This document shows, in pieces, positions 1 to 6,701 of a stretch of 34,795 nt of DNA. This DNA is from Sulfuritalea sp. (GTDB lineage: Bacteria > Pseudomonadota > Gammaproteobacteria > Burkholderiales > Rhodocyclaceae). The stretch spans positions 1-34,795 of the forward strand of contig JAUYSD010000237.1 in the NCBI GenBank assembly GCA_030696505.1. The letters are read 5' to 3'. Every line of letters starts with the position of its first letter. Within the stretch, counting starts at the first letter, position 1. Under the pieces are notes generated by a model that saw only the letters and a list, made by a program, of their open reading frames with translations, was not told the DNA's origin and made no database searches. A program made the translations under genes and the position numbers.

Positions 1-1250
1 GCGTGGTCTATTTCGCGCCCGGCAGCCTGCCGGCCAAACCCGCCGCGGTGTTCCAGGGCGTGGACATGATGAATCTGTTCATCGTGGTCGAGACCGGCGA
101 CCACCATGTCACGGTGCTCGACGGCGACAAGCTGGAGCCGATCCACCGCTTCCCCAGCCGCTATGCGCTGCACGGCGGGCCGAAGTTCACACCCGACGGG
201 CGCTATGTCTTCTTCGCCTCGCGCGACGGCTGGATCACCAAGTTCGACATCTGGAACCTCAAGGTGGTGGCGGAGATCCGCGCCGGCATCAACACGCGCA
301 ACGTCGCTGTCTCGGGCGATGGCAAATACCTCGCGGTGGCCAACTACCTGCCGCACACCTTGGTACTGCTCGATGCCGACCTCAATCTGCTCAAGGTGCA
401 TGAGGTCTGGGACAAGGAGCACAAGGAAAGCTCGCGCGTCTCCGCCGTGTATGACGCGGCGCCGCGCCAGAGCTTCGTCGCCGCGCTGAAGGACGTGCCC
501 GAGGTGTGGGAGATCAGCTACAACCCGAAGGCAGACGACATCCCGGTCGGCATGGTGCACGACTACAAGTACAAGGAAGGCGCCTTCATCCCCGGCTTCC
601 TCAATCCGCGCCGCAGCTTCCTCTCCGAACCGCTCGACGATTTCTTCTTCACCCAGAACTATTCCGAGCTGATGGGCTCCAGCCGTGAAGCCGGCAAGGG
701 CCAGGTGGTGCATCTCGACGTGAGGAAGAAGATCGCCGACCTCAAGCTGCCCGGCATGCCCCACCTGGGCTCCGGCATCACCTGGAACTACAAGCCGCCG
801 CAAGGCGCGCAGGACCGCACCGTGATGGCCACGCCCAACCTCAAGGAAGGCCTGATCACGGTGATCGACATGCAGGACTGGAGCACGCTCAAGACCATCC
901 CCACGCTGGGCCCCGGCTTCTTCATGCGCAGCCACGAAAACACGCCCTACGCCTGGACCGATTCGATGATGTCGAAGGCCAAGGACACGCTGCAGGTGAT
1001 CGACAAGCGCACGCTGGAGAAGGTCGCCGAGGTGAAGACCGATCCGGGCAAGACCCTGGCCCACGTCGAATTCACGCGCGACGGCAAGTACGTACTGGCC
1101 AGCCTGTGGGAACGCAAGGCCGACGGCGGTGCGCTGATCGTGTTCGACGCGGCGACCTTCAAGGAAGTGAAGCGCATCCCGATGGACAAGCCGGTCGGCA
1201 AGTACAACCTCTGGAACAAGATCAATCGCTCGGAGGGCACCAGTCACTGA
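1..1250 (+). CDS. Cytochrome d1 domain protein (NirN/NirF-like), 5' end missing
   Basis: About 415 residues are visible and the frame is open to the left edge, so the true start, and perhaps a cytochrome c domain, lies outside the window. The protein is an eight-bladed propeller of the cytochrome d1 heme family. Repeated blade motifs include TPDGRYVFFASRDGW near residue 65, SGDGKYLAVAN near 105 and TRDGKYVLASLWE near 365. Candidate heme-d1 histidines lie in YALHGGPKF, GMPHLGSGITW and FMRSHENTPYAW. This set looks more like NirN (dihydro-d1 dehydrogenase) or NirF than catalytic NirS, but I cannot settle which by eye. The role would be periplasmic, in heme d1 maturation or nitrite chemistry. It fits the NO-reductase-like genes further along. 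Confidence 0.8.
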   Translation, partial: VVYFAPGSLPAKPAAVFQGVDMMNLFIVVETGDHHVTVLDGDKLEPIHRFPSRYALHGGPKFTPDGRYVFFASRDGWITKFDIWNLKVVAEIRAGINTRNVAVSGDGKYLAVANYLPHTLVLLDADLNLLKVHEVWDKEHKESSRVSAVYDAAPRQSFVAALKDVPEVWEISYNPKADDIPVGMVHDYKYKEGAFIPGFLNPRRSFLSEPLDDFFFTQNYSELMGSSREAGKGQVVHLDVRKKIADLKLPGMPHLGSGITWNYKPPQGAQDRTVMATPNLKEGLITVIDMQDWSTLKTIPTLGPGFFMRSHENTPYAWTDSMMSKAKDTLQVIDKRTLEKVAEVKTDPGKTLAHVEFTRDGKYVLASLWERKADGGALIVFDAATFKEVKRIPMDKPVGKYNLWNKINRSEGTSH

Positions 1251-1314
1251 AGCTAGCCGCGCAGCGCCGGGCTGATGTATCGTTGCGCCATCGCGATACT
1301 CAAAGGACCCGGCC

Positions 1315-1611
1315 ATGAGTCACAAACACCGAAATGTCCTGCAGGCGATTTTCCACGATCCGCTCAGCAGCAATATCCAGTGGCGCGAAGTCGAGTCGCT
1401 GTTGCACCACCTCGGCGCCACGGTCGAACCCGGCCACGGCGCGCGCTTCCGCGTCGTCCTGAACCGGCACGAGTTCACCGTGCACCATCCACACCACGGC
1501 AACGAGTTCGGCAAGACCGACGTCAAATACCTGCGCGAATGCCTCGCTGCCGCCGGAATCAGCTTGTCGAGCTACGACGAGCAGCACAAGGCGGCCAGCA
1601 GTGACGGATGA
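1315..1611 (+). CDS. HicA-family toxin-like protein, no HicB partner
   Basis: This 98-residue protein resembles the HicA family, small double-stranded-RNA-binding-fold mRNA interferases of type II toxin-antitoxin systems. The visible signature is [17 protein letters not shown] followed by a [11 protein letters not shown] strand and the HHPHHGNE segment, where the family carries its functional histidine. An AAAGGA ribosome site precedes the ATG. No HicB antitoxin is adjacent on either side. The next gene, a VF530 protein, overlaps it by 11 bases. In many proteobacteria such solo HicA-like genes are annotated as toxins without evidence of toxicity, so the fold is better supported than the function. 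Confidence 0.75.
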   Translation: MSHKHRNVLQAIFHDPLSSNIQWREVESLLHHLGATVEPGHGARFRVVLNRHEFTVHHPHHGNEFGKTDVKYLRECLAAAGISLSSYDEQHKAASSDG

Positions 1612-1834
1612 AACCCAGGCCGGCAACCCGCTGCACGGCATCACGCTGAAAATGCTCCTCGACAGCCTTGTGGCGCACTATGGCTGGGAGGCGCTGGGGC
1701 AGCGCATCGATATCCGCTGCTTTACCCACGAACCGAGCGTCGCCTCCAGCCTCAAGTTCCTGCGCCGCACCCCGTGGGCGCGGGAGAAGGTCGAGGCACT
1801 CTATCTGCGCATGCCGCGCTCGACGGCAGAATGA
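1601..1834 (+). CDS. VF530 family (DUF2132) DNA-binding protein
   Basis: This 77-residue protein matches the VF530/DUF2132 family in length and pattern. It has an N-terminal [16 protein letters not shown] stretch, the [14 protein letters not shown] core and a C-terminal [17 protein letters not shown] helix. The family is a small all-helical fold thought to bind DNA; its cellular role is not established. The start is a GTG lying inside the end of the HicA-like gene, which implies translational coupling between the two. An alternative internal start would remove the conserved N-terminal residues, so the GTG is preferred. Confidence 0.85.
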   Translation: MTDETQAGNPLHGITLKMLLDSLVAHYGWEALGQRIDIRCFTHEPSVASSLKFLRRTPWAREKVEALYLRMPRSTAE

Positions 1835-1855
1835 AACTTCCATGGAGCTTCGATC

Positions 1856-2362
1856 ATGACCATCTCGATGTACGCAGCCAGCGCTCCGTGTTTCGCCAAC
1901 ATGCTGCGCAATCTCGATGCGATCCTCGCCAAGACACAGGATCATGCGCTCGCCAGGAGAATCGATCCGGCGGTCCTGCTCGGGGCGCGGCTGTTTCCGG
2001 ACATGCTGCCCTTCGTCAAGCAGGTCCAGATCGCCACCGATCACGCCAAGGGGGCGGTCGCCCGGCTGGCGGGTGTGGCGGTGCCGAAGTTCGAGGACAG
2101 CGAACAAAGCTTCGATGAACTTCGGGCGCGCATTGCCCGGACCATCGAATTCGTCGAGTCCTTTTCCGCAGGGCAGATCGACGGTTCCGAAGAGCGGGAG
2201 ATCGCCCTCAAGGTCGGCGGCCATGAAATGAGTTTCACGGGCCAGCCCTATCTGGTCGGCTTCGCCTTGCCGAATTTCTATTTTCATCTGGTGACGGCGT
2301 ACAACATCCTGCGGCACAACGGCGTCGACATCGGCAAGAGCGATTACATCGGCAGTCGCTAG
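1856..2362 (+). CDS. DUF1993 domain protein
   Basis: This 168-residue protein is of the DUF1993 family, which sits in the DinB-like four-helix-bundle superfamily. The N-terminus MTISMYAASAPCFANMLRNLDAIL, the LFPDMLPFVKQVQIATDHAKG segment and the C-terminal PNFYFHLVTAYNILRHNGV helix are characteristic. The histidines in the second and last helices could form a metal site as in DinB relatives, but no activity is known. GGAG sits about eight bases before the ATG. It starts 22 bases after VF530 and probably shares its transcript. Confidence 0.85.
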   Translation: MTISMYAASAPCFANMLRNLDAILAKTQDHALARRIDPAVLLGARLFPDMLPFVKQVQIATDHAKGAVARLAGVAVPKFEDSEQSFDELRARIARTIEFVESFSAGQIDGSEEREIALKVGGHEMSFTGQPYLVGFALPNFYFHLVTAYNILRHNGVDIGKSDYIGSR

Positions 2363-2388
2363 TTAGCCGCCGACAGGATCGCGACGAC

Positions 2389-2643
2389 ATGCGCTCGACT
2401 CGTGCCACCGCGGCCCTGGCCAGGCTGAACTTGCGCAGCGAAGGGCATCACTACCTGATGGCTCTCACGGGTAGCGGCCAGTTCATTCTGCGCGAGCGTA
2501 TCGACGGCGGCGAGTGGCCGCTTTCCGACGCCCTGTCCCTGGACGACTTCGTGCGCCTGCTGGATTCGATGGGGCCAAGAAAAATTGCCCGCGTGACCAA
2601 GAGCGAGGCTGCCTTCATGAAGCAACTGGGGAAAAAGACGTAA
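2389..2643 (+). CDS. Small conserved-looking protein of unknown function
   Basis: This 84-residue protein is one I do not recognise. The sequence reads as genuine coding DNA: strong third-position GC, co-directional with DUF1993 and separated from it by 26 bases. It is predicted soluble, with a basic N-terminal helix (RSTRATAALARLN), a middle segment that looks like beta strands (HYLMALTGSGQFILRERI) and a C-terminal helix ending in lysines. There is no signal peptide, no membrane segment and no cysteine pair. The gene ends about 70 bases before the convergent DUF1318 gene. Confidence concerns it being a gene, not its role. Confidence 0.55.
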   Translation: MRSTRATAALARLNLRSEGHHYLMALTGSGQFILRERIDGGEWPLSDALSLDDFVRLLDSMGPRKIARVTKSEAAFMKQLGKKT

Positions 2644-2713
2644 CAGCCGTGCTGTGCCGAATTCCCGGACGTCGATCGACTGCCCGCGGCGAGTCAGGGC
2701 AATTCTTGGCAAT

Positions 2714-3160
2714 TCAGGGCTTGCGGCTCCATTTGCCTTCGGCGTCGCGCAGCCACCAGCCGGACTTCCACTGCTGGTGCCAGCGCGCGCGCATCAGCTC
2801 CCATATTTCCGGCTCGGCGTCGCGCCGTCCGTTGCTGTCGGCCAGGGCCTGGATCAGCGCCTTGCGTTCCAGGTTTTCCACGTCGATCAGCTTTTCGGCG
2901 ATCTGGCGTTTGGCCAGCGACATCTTGAGGCCGTCGCGCAGGTAGATGAAGCCGTCCTTGCCCAGGGCGATTTCGCCGGCTTCGTAAAAGCGCACCAGGC
3001 GCGACGTGCGTTGCGCCAGCGAATGCTTGACGACGATGACCGATGGCGTGCCGATATCCAGGTTGATCGCCGGCTTGGCTGCCGCATTGACGGGTTCGGC
3101 GGCCAGGACGTGGAGGGCCGGAAGGGCGAGACAGGCGAGCAGCAGTGCGATTCGTTTCAT
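2714..3160 (-). CDS. DUF1318 (YdbL-like) exported protein
   Basis: This 148-residue protein has a clear Sec signal peptide (MKRIALLLACLALPALHVLAA), so it should be periplasmic. The mature part resembles the DUF1318/YdbL family: a basic helix, then an EAGEIALGKDGFIYLRDG segment where the family has its glycine-rich turn. It ends in a tryptophan-rich tail. The frame remains open further upstream, but the ATG at 3160 directly before the signal peptide is the sensible start. It lies 16 bases downstream of the SCO gene on the same strand and is probably co-transcribed. No defined function is known; a structural or envelope role is a guess. Confidence 0.65.
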   Translation of the reverse strand: MKRIALLLACLALPALHVLAAEPVNAAAKPAINLDIGTPSVIVVKHSLAQRTSRLVRFYEAGEIALGKDGFIYLRDGLKMSLAKRQIAEKLIDVENLERKALIQALADSNGRRDAEPEIWELMRARWHQQWKSGWWLRDAEGKWSRKP

Positions 3161-3176
3161 CGGGATTCCCAGGTTG

Positions 3177-3758
3177 TCATTTGCCGGCCAGCAGCAGTTT
3201 GAGGTCGGCGGCGATATTGGCGGGGGCTTCGCCATGGCGCAGCAGCAGGCGCAGCTTGCCTTGCGGATCGAAGGCGAAGCTGCCGGTGGAGTGATCGATG
3301 CTGTAGCTGCCCGGCGTCGAGCCCGGCTGTTTGGCATAAAACACCTTGAAGTCCTTGGCCAGCGCGGCTATGCCTTTTTCATCGGCATAGAGGCCGAGGA
3401 AGCTCGGGTTGAAGGCCGGCACATACTGCGCCAGCAGTTGCGGCGTGTCGCGCGCCGGATCCACGGTGGCGAACAGCACCTGTACGCGCTTGGCATCGTC
3501 GCCGAGCAGTGCCATGGCGTCGCGCATGGTCGACAGCGTGGTCGGGCAGACGTCGGGGCACTGCGTGTAGCCGAAGAACAGCACCACGGCCTTGCCCTTG
3601 AAATCGGCCAGGCGGCGCGGCTGGCCGTTGTGGTCGGTGAGGTTGAAATCCTTGCCCCAGTCGACCATCGACAGGTCGGTCGAGACGAAACGCGGGGGTT
3701 CGGAACAGCCAGCCAGCAGCGTGGCGCAGCAGAAAAGAATGGCCGACAGCAGTTTCAT
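3177..3758 (-). CDS. SCO1/SenC family copper chaperone lipoprotein
   Basis: This 193-residue SCO-family thioredoxin-fold protein binds copper and assists assembly of copper sites in heme-copper oxidases. A lipobox LLAGC at residues 14-18 predicts a lipoprotein anchored in the membrane facing the periplasm. The copper-binding CxxxC is C67-PDV-C71 and the distal histidine is H156 in IDHSTG. Length is normal for the family. It is divergent from the heme-copper subunit I gene at 3845 with only 86 bases between, so they probably serve the same enzyme. A second, different SCO gene lies at 10854, next to the other oxidase cluster. Confidence 0.93.
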   Translation of the reverse strand: MKLLSAILFCCATLLAGCSEPPRFVSTDLSMVDWGKDFNLTDHNGQPRRLADFKGKAVVLFFGYTQCPDVCPTTLSTMRDAMALLGDDAKRVQVLFATVDPARDTPQLLAQYVPAFNPSFLGLYADEKGIAALAKDFKVFYAKQPGSTPGSYSIDHSTGSFAFDPQGKLRLLLRHGEAPANIAADLKLLLAGK

Positions 3759-3844
3759 GGAAGGGGCGATGCAGGAGTGTCAGGAGGGCGTTCAGTGTAC
3801 CATCCGGGTTGCCGTAATCCTTTCATAATTTTCGCGGGGTAATA

Positions 3845-5200
3845 GTGAATTCGCATAATGTCGCAATTTCCGGCGAGGCGTCAAAAGCCCTTGCCAGGGC
3901 ATGGTTGTGGCTGGGGCTGATGGCGCTCATCGGTTCCGGTTTGCTGGCCATTTTGCTGGTGCTCTCGCGCACGCCGGGAATCCAGGACGTGTTCCCGCTG
4001 AAGGACTTTTTCCGCGCCGCGCTGGTGGTTCATGTGGACCTCTCGGTGGCGATTTGGTTCATGGCCTTCGCCGCGGTGATCTGGAGCGCGCTGGGCCGCG
4101 ACGGCTTTGCCTGGCTGGGCTGGAGCGGCTTCGCGCTGGCGGCCGCGGGCACCGCGCTGATGACCGTCTCGCCCTTCCTGCCGGGTGCCGATCCGGTGCT
4201 CAACAACTACATTCCGGTGTTGCAGCAAAAGTACTTCTACGCCTCGCTGTGGATTTGCGCGGCGGGCTTCGGCCTGGCCGTGCTGCGCGCGCTGCTCACC
4301 ACCTGGCCGAAGCCCTTCCTCGGTGCGCCGCTGCAAAGCGGGGCCTTCCTCGGCGCGGTGGCGGCCTTCCTTGCGCTGGCGGCCTTCGTCTGGTCCTGGG
4401 TGGTGGTGCCGCGGATCGAGGAAAAGATTTATTTCGAAGTGCTGTTCTGGGGCGGCGGCCATACCCTGCAGTTCCAGCATGCCATCCTGATGGTCGTCGC
4501 CTGGCTGTGGATTGCCGACCATCTCGGCCGGCCTTCGGAGCGGGGGGCGGGGGGAGGGATTTCCGTTTCGCCACGAGCGCTCTCCGCCATGTTCTGGATC
4601 GCCGCGCTGCCGCTGCTGGTGGTGCCGGCGATCTACTTCACGATTCCGGCCGGCGAACTACCGCACATGGAACTCTTCGCCAAGCTGATGATCTGGGGCC
4701 ATCCCTACATGGCGCCGCTGATCCTGGTCGGCTTGCTCGCCGTGTGGGCCACGCGGCGGACGCCGCCCCAGGCCGCCAAATCGGCCTTCATCGCCTCCTT
4801 CTCGCTGTTCGCGGTGGGCGGCGTGCTGGCCTACATGATCCAGGGCGTGAACGTGGTGATTCCGGCGCACTATCACGGCTCCACCGTGGGCGTGACGCTG
4901 GCCTTCATGGGCCTGGCCTACGTACTGCTGCCGCAACTGGGCTTCGGCGAAGTCGAAGGGCGCATGGCGCGCTGGCAGCCCTATGTCTATGGCGGCGGGC
5001 AACTGATCCACATCCTCGGCCTGGCCTGGTCGGGCGGCTACGGCGTGCAGCGCAAGGTGGCCGGGGCCGAGCAGGCCCTGACCACGCTGCCGCAGAAAAT
5101 CGGCATGGGCATGATGGGCCTGGGCGGCCTGATCGCCGTGATCGGCGGCATCATGTTCGTGCTGGTCTGCCTCAAACTGATGCTGCCGCGCAAGCGCTGA
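3845..5200 (+). CDS. Divergent heme-copper oxidase-like subunit I (cbb3/NO-reductase-like)
   Basis: This 451-residue membrane protein has about 12 hydrophobic helices of the heme-copper superfamily. Heme ligands are visible: H63 in helix II and the H342-Y-H344 pair of helix X. The helix VI CuB histidine is H206 in WGGGHTLQF. The position four residues on is phenylalanine, not the cross-linked tyrosine of A/B-type oxidases or the glutamate of cNOR; Q209 is adjacent. At helix VII I see only G285-H286 where the superfamily usually has two histidines. It is therefore not a standard oxidase and could be one of the alternative NO reductases or another reductase. The start is GTG, preceded by a GGGG ribosome site. 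No subunit II gene is beside it; the SCO gene is divergent. Confidence 0.8.
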   Translation: MNSHNVAISGEASKALARAWLWLGLMALIGSGLLAILLVLSRTPGIQDVFPLKDFFRAALVVHVDLSVAIWFMAFAAVIWSALGRDGFAWLGWSGFALAAAGTALMTVSPFLPGADPVLNNYIPVLQQKYFYASLWICAAGFGLAVLRALLTTWPKPFLGAPLQSGAFLGAVAAFLALAAFVWSWVVVPRIEEKIYFEVLFWGGGHTLQFQHAILMVVAWLWIADHLGRPSERGAGGGISVSPRALSAMFWIAALPLLVVPAIYFTIPAGELPHMELFAKLMIWGHPYMAPLILVGLLAVWATRRTPPQAAKSAFIASFSLFAVGGVLAYMIQGVNVVIPAHYHGSTVGVTLAFMGLAYVLLPQLGFGEVEGRMARWQPYVYGGGQLIHILGLAWSGGYGVQRKVAGAEQALTTLPQKIGMGMMGLGGLIAVIGGIMFVLVCLKLMLPRKR

Positions 5201-5205
5201 AAAAC

Positions 5206-5236
5206 GCGGGGCCGGCGACGAGTGCGCCGGCCCCGC
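5206..5236 (-). terminator. Rho-independent terminator of the YbhB gene
   Basis: A 12-base-pair GC-rich stem (GCGGGGCCGGCG with its complement) closes a seven-base loop. On the minus strand it is followed by five T residues, so it ends the transcript of the gene at 5257. It lies directly after the stop of the plus-strand oxidase gene and could also slow transcription from that side, but there is no T-run in that direction. Confidence 0.85.
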
Positions 5237-5256
5237 TACGAGCTGCTTCCAGCCGC

Positions 5257-5817
5257 CTACTTCTTGCGGCCGTACTTGCCGGTCAGCGTTGCCTTGCCGA
5301 TGGAATTGGCATTGATCATGAAGCCGGCCAGCGAAGCCGTCGCCCCGGCAGGCAGTTCGAGCTTGTCCACCTTGAGCGCGTGCAGCGTGAAGTTGTAGCG
5401 ATGCGGCTTGTCGCCGACCGGTGGGCAGGGGCCGCCCCAGCCGGGGCCGCCGAAGTCGGTGGCGATCTGCGCCGCACCCTTGGGCAGCGCCGAACCGTCG
5501 GCCTTGCCCGCACCCTTGGGCAGTTCCGCGGCATCGGCCGCAATGTTGGTCACCACCCAGTGCCACCAGCCGGCTCCGCCAGTCGGTGCGTCGGGGTCGT
5601 GCACCAGCAAGGCGAAGCTCTTGGTGCCCTTGGGCGCGCCGGACCATTTCAGGGCGGGCGAGATGTTCTTGCCGCTGCAGCCGAAACCCTGGAACACCTG
5701 CTCCTCGGCGATCGGCGCCGCGGCCTTGATGTCGTCGCTGCCGAGCTTGAATTTTTCGGCGTGGGCGCTGCCGGCCAGGGCCAGCCCCGCCGCAAGCAAC
5801 AGACCGTTACGGATCAT
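5257..5817 (-). CDS. YbhB/YbcL family Raf-kinase-inhibitor-like protein, exported
   Basis: This 186-residue protein has a 20-residue signal peptide (MIRNGLLLAAGLALAGSAHA), so it is expected in the periplasm. The mature protein carries the phosphatidylethanolamine-binding-protein fold motifs: HDPDAPTGGAGWWHWVVTNI, the DFGGPGWGGPCPPVGDKPHRY segment and a C-terminal LPAGAT strand. An AGGAG ribosome site sits seven bases before the ATG. The frame is open further upstream, but those residues are not conserved-looking and precede the signal peptide. The bacterial family has no firmly assigned role; small-ligand binding is suggested by the fold. It is monocistronic, with its own terminator. Confidence 0.9.
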   Translation of the reverse strand: MIRNGLLLAAGLALAGSAHAEKFKLGSDDIKAAAPIAEEQVFQGFGCSGKNISPALKWSGAPKGTKSFALLVHDPDAPTGGAGWWHWVVTNIAADAAELPKGAGKADGSALPKGAAQIATDFGGPGWGGPCPPVGDKPHRYNFTLHALKVDKLELPAGATASLAGFMINANSIGKATLTGKYGRKK

Positions 5818-5880
5818 GATGGCTCTCCTTTCTGAATGAGATGGAGCGCCGATTCTAGAAGCATTGGCGGCGAGGCCGTG

Positions 5881-5904
5881 AAAGTTGGCGCTGGCGATAC
5901 GGCG
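5881..5904 (+). repeat. Dispersed 24-base repeat, copy 1 (intergenic)
   Basis: This copy is identical to the consensus I derive from seven copies in the window: AAAGTY followed by GGCGCTGGCGATACGGCG. It lies between the divergent YbhB and DUF167 genes. Confidence 0.7.
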
Positions 5905-5930
5905 CTGCCGTCGTCTTTGCCGCAAAACCG

Positions 5931-6012
5931 GATACTCAGCCCATAATTCCGTCGCGGTGGCGATAAAGTCCTGCGGTCCGGCGGCTGCAAACCCAGGAAA
6001 GGGCTGAGTATC
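5931..6012 (+). other. Long-range 12-bp inverted repeat in the DUF167 leader
   Basis: GATACTCAGCCC at 5931-5942 is perfectly complementary to GGGCTGAGTATC at 6001-6012, enclosing 58 bases that contain GC-rich complementary patches. It ends 21 bases before the DUF167 start codon. If transcribed it would form a closed structured leader RNA. It does not match a riboswitch class that I recognise. It could instead be a paired-arm protein-binding site or the ends of a small decayed element. Confidence 0.5.
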
Positions 6013-6033
6013 AATCTTGCAAGGAAGGAACGA

Positions 6034-6372
6034 ATGCATGTCGGAGGCAAGGCGGCGCGCGAGGGATCGGCGATCGATTCGTTCTGCGCCTGGGATGGTG
6101 AAACCCTGGTGCTCAATATCCTGGGTCAGCCGGGCGCGAAGCGCGATGCGATCGGCAAGGTCAAGGGCAAGCAGCTCAAGGTCAGCGTCACCGCCGCGCC
6201 GGTGGCGGGCCGGGCCACCGATCACATGCTGCGCTTCCTGGCGGAGGAGTTCGGCGTGACAGTCAATGACATTCGAGTCGTGTTCGGCAGATTCAACGTC
6301 AACAAGCAGCTGCGCATCAAGTCGCCGGGAAAGCTGCCGCCGGTCGTCGGCAAGCATCTGGCGCAAGCATGA
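6034..6372 (+). CDS. DUF167/YggU family protein
   Basis: This 112-residue protein is of the DUF167 (UPF0235/YggU) family, a small alpha/beta fold. The hallmark QPGAKRDAIG near residue 32 and the LKVSVTAAPVAGRATDHMLRFLAEEFGV core are present. The usual family length is about 100 residues, with a slightly longer N-terminus here. An AAGGAAGGAA purine stretch precedes the ATG. Its function is unknown; the gene often sits near YggT in proteobacteria, but not here. It overlaps the following DUF2007 gene by four bases (ATGA), so the two are translated together. Confidence 0.9.
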   Translation: MHVGGKAAREGSAIDSFCAWDGETLVLNILGQPGAKRDAIGKVKGKQLKVSVTAAPVAGRATDHMLRFLAEEFGVTVNDIRVVFGRFNVNKQLRIKSPGKLPPVVGKHLAQA

Positions 6373-6641
6373 ACGCCGACTATGCCGGCGACTACGAGAT
6401 CGTCGCGCGCTTTCTCAATCCGACCGACGCCTACGTGCTGTGCTCCTGTCTGAAGATGGCCGGCGTTCCGGCGCTGGTAGCCGACGCGGAACTGGTGCAG
6501 ACGAATTCGCTTTGGGCCGTCGCACTCGGCGGCGCCAGGCTGCTGGTGCCCGCGCTGCATGTCGCCGAGGCGCGGGAAGTCATCGCCGCATTCAACCGCG
6601 GCGAGTACGCCCTGCCGGACGATGACGCAGCGGTGAAATAG
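6369..6641 (+). CDS. DUF2007 family putative signal-transducing protein
   Basis: This 90-residue protein matches the DUF2007 family: an N-terminal IVARFLNPTDAYVLCSCLKMAGVPALVADAEL helix-strand unit like a ferredoxin fold, and a C-terminal LLVPALHVAEAREVIAAF segment. Pfam describes the family as a putative signal transducing protein, without a demonstrated partner. It is coupled by a four-base overlap to DUF167. No signal peptide or membrane segment is present. The gene is followed by a hairpin whose T-run faces the opposite strand, so its own terminator is not obvious. Confidence 0.8.
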   Translation: MNADYAGDYEIVARFLNPTDAYVLCSCLKMAGVPALVADAELVQTNSLWAVALGGARLLVPALHVAEAREVIAAFNRGEYALPDDDAAVK

Positions 6642-6651
6642 CGCCGGCGAT

Positions 6652-6687
6652 AAAACAGCCCGGTCGCCTTGCGGCGCACCGGGCTGT
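6652..6687 (-). terminator. Terminator of the cytochrome b fusion operon
   Basis: The 10-base arms ACAGCCCGGT and ACCGGGCTGT at 6655-6687 enclose a second small stem (CGCC/GGCG). On the minus strand the hairpin is followed by TTTTA, marking it as the end of the minus-strand operon that finishes at 6702. Confidence 0.85.
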
Positions 6688-6701
6688 TGTCTGAAGGCAT
6701 A

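Noticed and set aside
3845-5200. Calling this gene a standard cbb3 oxidase subunit (ccoN)
   Set aside because: It lacks the helix VII double histidine, there are no ccoO/ccoP genes next to it, and the helix VI region does not match CcoN.
5931-6012. TPP or cyclic-di-GMP riboswitch
   Set aside because: The conserved core sequences of those classes are not present; only the closing stem is convincing.
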